Source: Trichomonas vaginalis G3 (taxonomy: Eukaryota; Parabasalia; Trichomonadida; Trichomonadidae). From it: a stretch of 64,000 nt of DNA. The stretch is taken from positions 17,939,319 through 18,003,318 of the forward strand of contig NC_067206.1 in NCBI RefSeq assembly GCF_026262505.1. Reading direction: 5' to 3'. Below the pieces are notes generated by a model. That model was not told the DNA's origin. It ran no database searches and saw nothing but the letters and a program-made list of their open reading frames with translations. A program made the translations under genes and the position numbers. This document shows positions 54,218-64,000 of this stretch, piece after piece; within the stretch, counting starts at the first letter, position 1, and each line of letters starts with the position of its first letter.

Positions 54218-55006
54218 CGAAATTCTTTATTTATAAAGTTTAATTAATTATAATGTTCCGTACCGAAATGCATCACTAGAAAAAGTGACAAAAAGTGACA
54301 CTCACTCTTATTTTGCGCGGCAATTTTTCTAAGTTATTTTGTTAAGCTAAATGTGTTATATATCAAATCAGCTTTATAAATATTATAGAAAAGTTTATTT
54401 TTATTTTTATTTTTAATTATTATTATTTTTTAAATTAAAAGAAAACATGAGAATTATATGGATATATTTAAAGGTCGAGTCAACAAAAATCTGACACATG
54501 ACTTCACTGATATCATTTCTAGTTAAAAAAACATAGAATACATCATTGATTTTCATATGATTATTTTTATCATTTGTTATACTTCTAAATATTCAAATCA
54601 TAATAGATATAATTAAGATTTTATTGTTTCATTATATTTAAGATTTCGACAAAAAATCGATTCCTGTATTTTTTGTTGTAGAATAAAGCATCTGTCTATA
54701 TTGTATTAAAATAATATGGTAAGGAAAATTCCAACAATTTATATTTTCACTCTAAAAAAGATAGTTTCTAAAAAAATAAATTAAAATCAATTTATTCCAT
54801 AGCTCTAAGTTATTTATGGTCAATTTCCATAGACCTATGGCAATCTCTTTTTAGGGAAATAAACATTCAGGGTTGAGACAGAAATATTTAAAAATGACTT
54901 AATATTATATTAAATTTTTATTATTTCGAAACATTCTCGTTTTTACGTTGAATGTCAGTATCCCCCCAAAAGAATACTATTAGTAAATTGTAAATTATTA
55001 GAAATA

Positions 55007-56174
55007 TGTTGTGCATGAAAAATAGCGTGACTTCACTTTTGACAAAAACTGACAGTATTTCTGATGGTTTTGTCATTTATTTGTCAGATTTATAAATGGA
55101 TAATAATGCTGTAAATCAGATATTAATTAAAAATATTTAAGATTTATGTTCGAATTGAAAAGCAAAATGATATTTTTTTAATTGAAAAACGTTAATATCT
55201 GATATTTTGAAGTTTTTAATATTTGTTAGTATCTTAAATTATTGAATGCATACGTTTTTTATGTTCTCAATTTTAAAAAAATTGTGAAGAATTTAGTTTT
55301 TTGGAGATGGATTTTTAATATTTGTGAGTGAGAATGCAAGCAGGAGTTTGGTACTTTAAGGCTAGGTTGAGATAGATTTCCCATTATATTATCTGTGAAT
55401 ATATTGTTTGAAAATTCAAGATATAAAAATATATTATCAAAAAATTTTATATTTTTAAATACAATAGGGTGGAAGTATAGTACGATGAGATAGCAATGAT
55501 ATATTTTATAATGGGAGGTAATCTGAAGATAAGTAGCAAATTTTATGCGATTTTGATTGGGAGTTGGAGGGTGTGAGTACTATAGCATGTAATAGTATCT
55601 CACCCTCCAATTCTTCCTATGGCGCCGAAAAATTTTTGGTGAAATGCGACGACATTTCACCAAAAATTTTCGGTGCCATATAGAGAACTATAGTCTGCGA
55701 GGTACTGATTCTATCTATGTACCTCGCAGACCATAGTTCTCAGCCAAAATGGCTAAAAATTTCGGAAATTAGAAATAATTTTTTTGAGAAAAAATTAACC
55801 GTTTAACATTGCCAAAAATCTAAAAAACTCACAATTTTTTTAAATTGATAACCCTCAAACCGTTTCCAATCAATAATTTGAGAGTCTATATGATAATGTA
55901 AAAGTTAAAACATTCAAGTATTTAAGTATTTCTTTAAAATATTAAGTTTTTTATTTTTCCAATAAAATTCTAATATCAAATATTTTTATTTAACGATTAA
56001 TTTTATTTATATTTTTATAGTTTTTTTAAGAAAAAATATTGTTAGGGTTTTATGGATTTTCAATTAATATACAAGATAATTCATGAATGTATATATTTCC
56101 AAGTTTTTAAGGATGCAACATTTTACATTTGTAAACTGTCAAAAATGAAGTCACGCTATTTTTCATGCATTACA
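55007..56174. mobile_element. Nested non-autonomous element, 15 bp direct repeats
   Basis: Direct repeat AAATTATTAGAAATA at 54992-55006 and 56175-56189. Inverted ends TGTTGTGCATGAAAAATAGC and TTGTAATGCATGAAAAATAG, followed by GTGACTTCA. It contains a hairpin chain at 55557-55760 whose last module matches the hairpin at 57122-57205 of the surrounding element. No gene. Confidence 0.78.
55557..55760. repeat. Three-hairpin chain
   Basis: Arms GGAGGGTGTGAGTACT; CGAAAAATTTTTGGTGAAAT; and GAGAACTATAGTCTGCGAGG, each with its complement. The third equals 57125-57205 in inverse orientation, and half of it is seen decayed at 10120-10160. Confidence 0.88.
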
Positions 56175-56242
56175 AAATTATTAGAAATAAACCCATAATT
56201 CAAGGTGTCGTATTCAGAAGTGAAGAAACAAAAAACTGACAA

Positions 56243-57160
56243 ATGACATCACAGGAGGTACATGATGCCACAAGTTCTGAGATTATTCGCGTCCAATATG
56301 AAGGATTCGGTGATCTAATTAAATTAGATGGCAAATCGTTTACATTTGCCACTTTGATTTGCGGTAAAACATATCAAGAAGCAAGTAACTTATTAAGAGA
56401 GGCTGGTATAGATGTACCATCTTCACAATACTTTTACAGGATTCAAAAGGTGATTCTCGAGAAAGCGCAGGAATTAGCTGAAAAAAGTGTAAAAAATCAT
56501 GCATTGCAACTTGAGCCTGGAACTGTTATCACCATCGATGCTCATTTCTCTCATGTTAGAAATGCAGACGAGTGTGAGTTTGTAGCAATGGGTCCTAAAG
56601 GTGACATTGTGGCAAAATTCGTAATCGTTAGATCTCGTAAAGGTAAAGCTGGAAATTATACTGATGCCTCATGCCAAATGGAATCTGTTGCCGCTGATCA
56701 GGCTCTTCAAATTTTGGAAGATACGGTGGGAAAAGGTATTGTTGACGGTTTTTGCCATGATAGGGATAATAAATTCCGTAATATTGTTCATAAGCATTTT
56801 CCTGATGCTGTTGAATATCAAGATGGCTTCCATTGCAAAAAGAAATTCGAATTGTGCTGGAAACGTCTTACTTCTAATGAGTATGCAAAAAGTGACATGT
56901 CTATCGTCGACTCAAAAATTTTTCATGGTATCAAAAACAGACTCAAAATATTCTTTAATACTTTATTGGATAAGCATATTTCCAAAGAATAGAAGCTATT
57001 TTATTGGCTCCACGCCGTAGATCATCTAATTGGAAATCATTCACCAGAATATTGTTTACATTCCACAAAAGATGAAGAAAAAGAACATTTTATATGGACA
57101 GCTGGACTTGAAAACGAAAATGCAAGGAATCAGCCATTTTGGCTGAGAACTATGGTCTGC
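56243..57160 (+). pseudogene. Kolobok-like DDE transposase, interrupted
   Basis: The open part from 56243 encodes 249 residues. Candidate catalytic residues are D99 (VITIDAHFSH) and D173/D175 (FCHDRDNKFR), followed by the FHCKKKFE region as in Kolobok transposases, where a conserved DxWH-type helix follows the second D. The frame has a TAG at 56990-56992, after which the same frame continues as recognisable protein (YWLHAVDHLIGNHSPEYCLH) to about 57120. There the shared hairpin module begins, replacing or interrupting the rest of the gene. The assignment to Kolobok is by pattern, and other DDE families are possible. Confidence 0.55.
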
Positions 57161-57205
57161 GAGGTACATGGATAGAATCAGTACCTCGCAGACTATAGTT
57201 CTCTA
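57122..57205. repeat. Hairpin module inside the transposase gene
   Basis: Palindrome with arms GAGAACTATGGTCTGCGAGG and complement, preceded by CAGCCATTTTGGCTG. Inverse copy at 55680-55760. Confidence 0.88.
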
Positions 57206-57409
57206 TATGGCGCCCAAAAAAAATTATGATTGTTTTTTATCAAATCTTATCCATATTATTCTATTAATGTTAATTATATTTTGTTAATTATATTTTATCA
57301 ATTATATTTCTTAAATAATAAACACAAAATCCACTAATTTAAAATTGGCGCCAAATGTCACTTTTGCTAGTGATGCATTTCGGTATGATATAGTTTAATT
57401 AATTATAAT

Positions 57410-57883
57410 TTAAATGAATTATTGAGTATGAATTGCGAGTTTTATAAACATTACTGAATATTATAATATCATTCATTCTCTACAAACACTATTATTTTAA
57501 TATTCACTTTGAAACAAATTGTACCATTATCACTGAGACACATAGTTTTTATGTTGAGAGTTTTTATATGTTTTTTTTATGATGAGGTTAGTTCATTTTT
57601 ATTATGGGCACATGTATATGCAGGACAAGCTAGATTATTCTCCTTATAAAGCTCTCTACGATTGTTTATATTACAATATGGAAAATTACATATTTTTAAA
57701 CTATAAAAGGATAAATCTATCAATGAAGTGTCAATATGGTGCGAGTTTCGACATTATAATCAATGAAAACAATGAGTACTTTATCAAAATTAACGAATGG
57801 CATAATGATTCTTGAAAACCTCCACAAGAATTCATTGATAAACTATCATTTTGGCAAAAAAGATAAACCCAAACCAAAAACTA
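57410..57883 (+). other. AT-rich DNA with one short open frame
   Basis: One frame (57579-57815, 78 residues, MRLVHFYYGHMYMQDKLDYS) looks slightly protein-like, with Y- and N-rich composition. No family recognised. It could be the end of a decayed gene cut by the MULE insertion. Confidence 0.25.
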
Positions 57884-57964
57884 CCAAAGAAGCACAGAAA
57901 ATAAATGAGACATTAGAAACATAGATTTATTAAATAAGCATAAATGTTTTCAGGGATGATGCCA
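57884..57964 (+). repeat. 81 bp direct repeat, left copy (TSD of MULE copy 2)
   Basis: Identical over 81 bp to 61104-61184. It starts CCAAAGAAGCACAG and ends GGGATGATGCCA, and is unrelated to the 80 bp repeat of copy 1. Confidence 0.95.
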
Positions 57965-58075
57965 GAGTATATAAGAATTTCCGAAAAAAGTGACACCCAA
58001 AAGTGACACTTCAATAGGGGGTAACAGTTAAAAAGTGACAATTTAAAATTCACAATAAATAAAAATAATATTTTT

Positions 58076-59755
58076 TTAGTCTATTAAATTATTCTTTTCT
58101 TTGAAATCCTCCAAAAATTCTTCGAAATGTTCTAAAATATAATCTGGAGAATTATAACAAAATTCATTAATTTCTAACATATACGTATCTAACAATTCAT
58201 TTGGAATTTCAAACGATCTTAAATATGTAATTGAATTTTGTATCTTCTCATTTATTTGAGAAAGTTTTTCTTCAGCATTTTCCAATAAAAATCTTAATGG
58301 ATTCAAATTGGCTTCTTGATTCTGAACAAAATTTAATACTTGGTATAAACGTGATTGAACTTCTCTTTTCAATTTTGTTTTATAATCTGTCAATCGAGGC
58401 TCGCGAATTCTAATTGAAGGAATAAAACCTGTTTGAAGTAAATCGTTTTTAATACGATAAAAATAATTGGGTGCAACTTCTTCTAAAAAAATTTTGACAA
58501 AAACATCAATTCTTTGATTTTTAACGCAGCCAAAATCGTGATATTTTATCTTTTTAAATAAAGATTCAGAAACGTTATTCACAACGGTTAATTCATTTGG
58601 TCTGGCAGCGGCTATCCACTGTTGTTTATGAATGTCCCACTGACGTGTAAAGTATTGATTAAATTCCAATTGATCTTGAATTTTATCAATAATGTGCTCT
58701 TTATACATTTTTGCAGCATCTTCTTCTGTGCAATCACGATAATAACATAAAATGTTCATAAATTTTTCGACTTCTGATCTAATCTCTTCATCATTTATCT
58801 TTGAGAGATTCTTTTTAAGTGCGCGTATTACATGTAGCGCGCACCAAAAGATATTGCACTCCGGAAATGAATTCCTAATCCCGTTGAAAATGTTTAGTGC
58901 ACAGTCAGACATGATAAATTCAGGTTCTGTGTGAGTTGTTTCAAAATATTTACTTAAGCAAAAAGAAATATTTTCACTATTATCTGGATATATTATAAAA
59001 TAACACAAAGGGATAGAATGAGTATTAGCAAATTTGGTAGCTAATACATAAAAAGGAAATCCATGAATAATTAATTTAAACGTAGAGTCTAAGTGATAAA
59101 TTGGTGGTTTTTCATGAATTTGAGAGATCATATCATTATCAGAGTAAATAAAAACCAATTTGTCTGGAAAATCAGTATCTTCACCTTGAATGTCAAAATA
59201 AATAAGGTCATCATGTTGATCTTCCCATTGATTAACATAGTTTTGTAAAGATTGAAATTGATTTAAAGATATGTCTGGTAAAGATCTCATAAGATCTTTT
59301 TGTTGTAAATAATATTTCAATTGATTGATTGCAGTTTGTTTCATAGTCATGTGAATACAAGTATGATCTTTAGGTATTTCAAGCGTTTTGTTGACTTCTT
59401 GTGTTGCATTAAGTGGACTTCCGTGATTCATGAGAAATTTTTTAATCCAAGCACGGTAAGTACCACTTGTAGGTGTATTTTTATGTTGTGGTGGTGGTCC
59501 TGAGTGAATATGAGTTAAGTTTGCAGATTTAAAAATGTAATTGTCGAAATTTTTAATAAATTTAAAGCCTGCTGGGCAGCCTTCGTATTCGCATCGGTGG
59601 TAGATTAATACTCCTGTTCCAATTGATAGTTTTTGTGGGTCTTTGACAAATCTTATGTTACCATGCAGCTCTGCAGCTATAACAAAACGAGAATATTCTA
59701 AATATCCTATGGCTTGATCAACCTCGCATGGAGGATCGGGTGGAGGATGTTGCAT
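58076..59755 (-). CDS. MULE transposase, intact
   Basis: 559 residues, uninterrupted. Residues 55-84 form a C-x4-C...H-x-H zinc finger (CEYEGC, then THIHSG), as in FLYWCH/WRKY-type MULE DNA-binding domains. The MULE catalytic core follows: D223 (YHLDSTFKL), D284 (IMSDCALNI), the C305/H308 pair (WCALHV) and E397 (NVSESLFKK). The C-terminal ~150 residues are helical and acidic at the end. Length is typical for MULEs. The ATG at 59755 is the first in frame and precedes a proline-rich start (MQHPPPDPPC). It is related to the split protein at 20868-23936 but belongs to an element with different TIRs and an 80 bp TSD. Probably able to move copy 1 too. Confidence 0.93.
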   Translation of the reverse strand: MQHPPPDPPCEVDQAIGYLEYSRFVIAAELHGNIRFVKDPQKLSIGTGVLIYHRCEYEGCPAGFKFIKNFDNYIFKSANLTHIHSGPPPQHKNTPTSGTYRAWIKKFLMNHGSPLNATQEVNKTLEIPKDHTCIHMTMKQTAINQLKYYLQQKDLMRSLPDISLNQFQSLQNYVNQWEDQHDDLIYFDIQGEDTDFPDKLVFIYSDNDMISQIHEKPPIYHLDSTFKLIIHGFPFYVLATKFANTHSIPLCYFIIYPDNSENISFCLSKYFETTHTEPEFIMSDCALNIFNGIRNSFPECNIFWCALHVIRALKKNLSKINDEEIRSEVEKFMNILCYYRDCTEEDAAKMYKEHIIDKIQDQLEFNQYFTRQWDIHKQQWIAAARPNELTVVNNVSESLFKKIKYHDFGCVKNQRIDVFVKIFLEEVAPNYFYRIKNDLLQTGFIPSIRIREPRLTDYKTKLKREVQSRLYQVLNFVQNQEANLNPLRFLLENAEEKLSQINEKIQNSITYLRSFEIPNELLDTYMLEINEFCYNSPDYILEHFEEFLEDFKEKNNLID

Positions 59756-60002
59756 TGAGCAGCAAAAAGGAAAAATAAAATTGAAAACTCACATTGAAAA
59801 AATAACGGTTTAATAGAAAATATTTTTTTTCTTCTGAAAAAGAATTATCTTTGAGTATCTAAATTGGGATAAAGGATATAGAATAGATAACTAGTACTTA
59901 ATATATGATACATGTACACGAAATGGAAGAATGTGTACTAAAAGAAAGAGAAATTTTAGCTTAATATTTTACATACGAATCAATTATCTTTGGTTAAAAG
60001 GT

Positions 60003-60805
60003 AGAATTGTTGGCTATGATGTACTGATTCATGATCAGTACATCATAGCCAACAATTCCTTATAAAATTCAAAAACTTGGGTGCAATCAGTTCTGATTGC
60101 ACCCAAGTTTTTGAACTTTCTTGAGGGAATAAAGGGTAAGAGGTATACATTATGAATATATACCTCTTACCCTTCATTCCCTCTCTGACAGCGGGAAACT
60201 TTGTCTGAATGTTAAACTATTCAGACAAAGTTTCCCGCTGTCAGCGAAAGAATTGTTCCATCTGGTGCATAGAGTGTGAATCTATGCACCAAATGGAGCA
60301 AGTCCCTCGCGAAATTGCCAAAACTTGCGTCGCATTTCAAAGATTGCGACCCAAATTTTGGCGATTTCTAGTAGAGATGGAGTATTTTGAGTCACTGACC
60401 TATATGCAGTGGCTCAAAGGGCTCCATCTCTACTTTGAAGCAAGGAAACTTTCCTCGAAATTTTGATAATTTGAAGAAAGTTTTCAAGCAATTAACAAAG
60501 GATTACTCGCTATGAGGTAAAAATTCTAGATTTTCACCTCATAGCGAGAGCTTCCCTTTCATTGCTTGAAAACTTTCCCCAGCTTCAAAATTGGGGAAAG
60601 GGCTGTAAAGTCGACTCCGATACCAGCAGGTACCAGAGTATTTAAAAGAGAAGCCCTCGTACGAGTTTCTATGAAGACCTTCTCATTCAAGAAGATCTTA
60701 ATAGAAAATCGTACGAGGGCATTGGAAACTCGCGTCTGGTACATGTTGGTACCAGAGTGTTTGAGATTTGAAGACTCTGGTACTAACATGTACCAGAATT
60801 TATGA
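60003..60805. repeat. Hairpin chain of MULE copy 2
   Basis: Modules a (loop TCATG), b (loop TT), c, d, then the same complex hairpins as in copy 1 (CCATCTGGTGCATAG, TAGAGATGGAG, CTCGCTATGAGGT, GAAAACTTTCCCC, CCCTCGTACGA and TGGTACCAGAG arms). Copy 1 has one more a-b-c-d round, so module number varies between copies. Confidence 0.93.
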
Positions 60806-61103
60806 TGAATTTAAGATGGACCATTATAAAATGGTAGCGGTTTGTTTCAAAAAATTTTAGATGAGATTTGCATAGATATAGATTATATGATTTATACATA
60901 TGAAAAATAATATATAAAAATACAATTTTGCGATAATTATGTAAATAATATTTTAAATATTTGAATTTGAGGTATAATTTTATAGTAAAATATATTATAA
61001 AGAGTATTTATATAAATATTGTAAAATAATATAAGTAATAAAAATTGAGACCCCCTCCCTGTTTTTGATGTTTTGTCACTTTTTCGGTAATTCTTATTGT
61101 TTC

Positions 61104-61184
61104 CCAAAGAAGCACAGAAAATAAATGAGACATTAGAAACATAGATTTATTAAATAAGCATAAATGTTTTCAGGGATGATGCCA
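61104..61184 (+). repeat. 81 bp direct repeat, right copy (TSD of MULE copy 2)
   Basis: Identical to 57884-57964, starting right after the terminal GTTTC of the transposon. Confidence 0.95.
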
Positions 61185-62243
61185 TATAAAGTTAATCACT
61201 GATTTATGACTTAATGCAGCTATATAATGATCCAAAATATTTTCAAAAATTTATGATCAAGTGTTGTGAATTATGTTTATCTAAAAAATTAAAGGTATTA
61301 CCCTATAATTCCTGGGTTGTCAATTTTTTGGGGGCCTATGGAGAAATTTACTTTATCAATAGCGCACCATAGATTCGAATCCAGAGCCTATAATTCTAGA
61401 AGTAGATGAGGGTACCCTAGAATAACTATGTGGTGTAGTTTTTATTGCTATTTAAGATATCACATAAAATATATTAATCAAATAATACAAATTTCAATAA
61501 AATTAAATAATTGTTATTTTTATATAGAGTAGATATTATTTCTATATTTAGATCGAAAAAAATAAATAATTCTGAAGTACTAGTAATATTCATCCATGAT
61601 GATTTATTTTTCAATATTATACAATAAGAAATATATTTATAAGTTTTTTTTTGAAAAATGTTTAAAATTGAGAGATCAAAATTTCGATTTGTGAAAAGAA
61701 ATCATAAATCAAATATGTCCTAATTTTTGTTTTTATTAGGGTATACATGTTTTATACTCGAAGTACGGTATGTTGTTGTTTTTTTATTCAATAATTAAAA
61801 ACTTGCATACAGGTCGTAAGGTGTTGGAATATCGTACACAGAGGTTACGCACATGTCTAGGGCAACTATTTGTTATGAATGAGTGTATTTTCAAAGATTT
61901 GAAATATCATAAGATTGATCCAAAATGGCATTATAATAAATGTTTTTATCCAATGTTAATTATATTTTAAATAAAGTAATGCAAAATTAATGACTTTTGA
62001 AAATTGAGAGAGAGAACAAAAAATAGAGTTTTTAAAAAACTAAATGTTGAAATAGTTTGAGATATCAATAAAATTAACAGTGAAAAATATTAATCAGAAT
62101 AAATACAAAATTGGGTATCTTATTGAAAAAATATGTGAAAAAGAGTGAAGATCAACCGGAATTTTATATTAATATAAAGGATATAAAAGAAATGTGAACG
62201 TAAATAAATATAAATTAAAAGATATAATTAAAATTTTAATAAA
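61185..62243. other. AT-rich DNA without recognised gene
   Basis: Short frames only, the longest 66 residues (61770-61970), with no recognised motif. It continues the sequence interrupted at 57964. Confidence 0.5.
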
Positions 62244-63035
62244 GTTGAATCAAAGACAACAATTGATAGACAATTGTTGTCTTTGTGTACAACATTCACT
62301 TGAATTATAAACAATAACAAGTGTTTGTTGTTCACTGAGCAACTTTGAGAAGAATCATTTGTGATTCTTGTCAAAGTTGAATCAAAGACAACAATTGATA
62401 GACAATTGTTGTCTTTGTGTACAACATTCACTTGAATTATAAACAATAACAAGTGTTTGTTGTTCACTGAGCAACTTTGAGAAGAATCATTTGTGATTCT
62501 TGTCAAAGTTGAATCAAAGACAACAATTGATAGACAATTGTTGTCTTTGTGTACAACATTCACTTGAATTATAAACAATAACAAGTGTTTGTTGTTCACT
62601 GAGCAACTTTGAGAAGAATCATTTGTGATTCTTGTCAAAGTTGAATCAAAGACAACAATTGATAGACAATTGTTGTCTTTGTGTACAACATTCACTTGAA
62701 TTATAAACAATAACAAGTGTTTGTTGTTCACTGAGCAACTTTGAGAAGAATCATTTGTGATTCTTGTCAAAGTTGAATCAAAGACAACAATTGATAGACA
62801 ATTGTTGTCTTTGTGTACAACATTCACTTGAATTATAAACAATAACAAGTGTTTGTTGTTCACTGAGCAACTTTGAGAAGAATCATTTGTGATTCTTGTC
62901 AAAGTTGAATCAAAGACAACAATTGATAGACAATTGTTGTCTTTGTGTACAACATTCACTTGAATTATAAACAATAACAAGTGTTTGTTGTTCACTGAGC
63001 AACTTTGAGAAGAATCATTTGTGATTCTTGTCAAA
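62244..63035. repeat. 132 bp satellite, six units, three hairpins each
   Basis: GTTGAATCAAAGACAACAAT starts at 62244, 62376, 62508, 62640, 62772 and 62904, and again at 63036, an exact 132 bp period with identical units. Each unit contains hairpins with arms CAAAGACAACAATTG, CAACATTCACTTG/CAAGTGTTTGTTG and AACTTTGAGAAGAATCA. The unit length is divisible by three, so a frame stays open through it by accident. Confidence 0.95.
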
Positions 63036-63160
63036 GTTGAATCAAATTTTTATTTATTTCATGTATTTCTTTTTTAATATCGATATTCCTATTATTATTC
63101 TACCGTTTATTAATAAAAATATTTCTTGCAAAACCTTAAAAATAAAATTTTGGATTCTTC

Positions 63161-64000
63161 AAAAAAAAAAGGTAGTGGGGCTTCCAGGCACTTCGTGCCC
63201 TCTAGCCCTGAAGATGATTAGTATAAATGAAGTTTTTATTGGGAAGGCTTCCAGGCGCGTTGCGCCCTCTAGCCCTGAAGATGTTTAGTATAAATGAAGT
63301 TTTTATTCGGAAAATTGTTAGTCTTCTGGGTCGAAAACATTATATAATGTTTCACTTTTCACAAATTATATATGTTTTCATGCTTTGTCACTTTTCTGTC
63401 ACTTTTCGGGTAAAAACATTTTTATTATTATATATAAATGAATTTTACAAAACCACCGTTACCGTTCTTTGGAAATAAGAGTAGATGTAAAGATATTATA
63501 TTGAGAGAACTTAAGAAACTACCGAATGGTCTAACATTTGTAGATTTGTTCGGTGGAAGTTTCTATATATCCCATTTATGTCATATAATATTCCCCGACT
63601 CAAAGATTATATGCAATGACTTCGACAACTATATGGACCGTCTCAAACATATTCCAGACACAAACAATATATTGAAAGAGTTAAAAGAAAAGATACCTAT
63701 AGGTAAGATGGAACGTATACCATTAGATAAGAAAAATATTGTGAGAGAGGTTTTGAAAAAAGCAGAATATATAGACTGGGATAGTATATCTGCTAGACTA
63801 TTATATAGTGGTTCTATAAGAGTTCATGACATTGAAACACTTATGTCAAAAGTTTTATATCTTAACTATACAAATGTTTTCAAAGAGGACATAGAAAAAT
63901 ATATTGAGGGTATAGAGTTTGTGAGATGTCATTGGACAGAGTTGTATGAAAAATATAAAGACAAGGAAAATGTTTTCTTTATAGTGGACCCGCCGTTCTA
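63161..64000 (+). mobile_element. Maverick/Polinton C, left end
   Basis: Begins with ten A, GGTAGTGGGGCTTCCAGG and two tandem TIR modules (63161-63320), mirror image of the right end of Maverick B. It continues past the window. The first gene is the same methyltransferase. In the seen part it looks whole. Confidence 0.92.
63438..64000 (+). CDS. DNA adenine-N6 methyltransferase, partial (window edge)
   Basis: First 187 codons of the Maverick C copy of the gene at 50604-51422, open to the window edge at the DPPF motif. It shares PFFGNKSR and VDLFGGS and differs from B by only a few substitutions (for example DWDSIS against DWNSIS, LCHIIF against LCHTIF). It is preceded by the same TGTCACTTTT block. 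Confidence 0.9.
   Translation, partial: MNFTKPPLPFFGNKSRCKDIILRELKKLPNGLTFVDLFGGSFYISHLCHIIFPDSKIICNDFDNYMDRLKHIPDTNNILKELKEKIPIGKMERIPLDKKNIVREVLKKAEYIDWDSISARLLYSGSIRVHDIETLMSKVLYLNYTNVFKEDIEKYIEGIEFVRCHWTELYEKYKDKENVFFIVDPPF

Larger units (their letters stand above)
54255..57391 (+). mobile_element. Kolobok-like transposon with nested element, 18 bp direct repeats
   Basis: An 18 bp direct repeat AGTTTAATTAATTATAAT flanks it at 54237-54254 and 57392-57409. Ends: GTTCCGTACCGAAATGCATC and ATATCATACCGAAATGCATC, then ACTAGAAAAAGTGAC. It carries a Kolobok-like transposase gene (56243 onward), one shared hairpin (57122-57205) and a nested element at 55007-56174. The direct repeat is far longer than the TTAA known for Kolobok, so either the superfamily or the TSD rule differs here. 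Confidence 0.8.
57965..61103 (-). mobile_element. MULE of the 80 bp TSD family, full-length (copy 2)
   Basis: 3,139 bp with TIRs GAGTATATAAGAATTTCCG and GAAACAATAAGAATTACCG, then AAAAAGTGACA. It contains one uninterrupted transposase gene and, beyond its start, a hairpin chain (60003-60800) and an AT-rich tail. Flanked by perfect 81 bp direct repeats. It appears intact and recent. Confidence 0.95.

Noticed and set aside
54485-56260. CTGACA-ATGACNTCAC motif at 54495 and 56235 as a TIR pair
   Set aside because: The two copies are in direct, not inverted, orientation and give no element.
61340-61420. tRNA B-box-like ATTCGAATCC
   Set aside because: No A box, acceptor stem or anticodon arm can be drawn around it.
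62228-63034. 268-residue open frame with six 44-residue repeats
   Set aside because: The 132 bp satellite unit is divisible by three, so any frame without a stop stays open; the content is hairpins.

Overview
The window is AT-rich eukaryotic DNA made almost wholly of mobile elements. I recognise no host housekeeping gene, rRNA or tRNA. The content points to Trichomonas vaginalis or a close parabasalid: Maverick/Polinton elements, Mutator-like (MULE) transposases, an IS481-like eukaryotic transposase, and ISL2/Harbinger-like and Kolobok-like transposases, all in AT-rich DNA. This is inference from content, since no host marker gene is present.

Layout. 1-4519 is the right end of Maverick A, read leftward. 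4820-8678 is a non-coding element with ~220 bp terminal inverted repeats (TIRs), holding a second element at 5978-7563. 8700-16000 holds an IS481-like element with an open transposase gene, hairpin chains and a 1.2 kb fold-back palindrome. 16977-24900 is an ISL2/Harbinger-like element with a 5 bp target site duplication (TSD); it contains a small MITE and a complete-ended MULE (20435-24170, 10 bp TSD), itself filled with hairpin repeats. 24906-51699 is Maverick B, a fossil with many breaks. It carries remains of capsid, helicase, packaging ATPase, integrase, KilA-N-like and fibre-like genes, plus an open adenine methyltransferase gene at its right end. A second MULE family (copy 1, 47506-49476) is inserted in it. 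51700-63160 separates Mavericks B and C: a TAA microsatellite, a MITE, a Kolobok-like element with a nested element, a full-length copy of the second MULE family (57965-61103), and a 132 bp satellite. Maverick C begins at 63161, in mirror orientation to B, and opens with the same methyltransferase.

Three things stand out. First, the second MULE family sits between perfect direct repeats of 80 bp and 81 bp at two unrelated sites, far longer than the 8-11 bp usual for MULEs. Several other elements here have 15-19 bp direct repeats. Second, transposons with unrelated transposases carry chains of ~50-65 bp near-perfect palindromes, and some palindrome modules are the same between families, with the tiny loops in either orientation. 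Third, many Maverick genes share a TTTTTAY motif about 10-13 nt before their ATG, while the methyltransferase instead has TGTCACTTTT repeats, a motif also found at the ends of most transposons here.

Limits: all calls come from reading one sequence and its translations. Superfamily names rest on motifs, not searches. Maverick genes are listed as fossil parts without repair.
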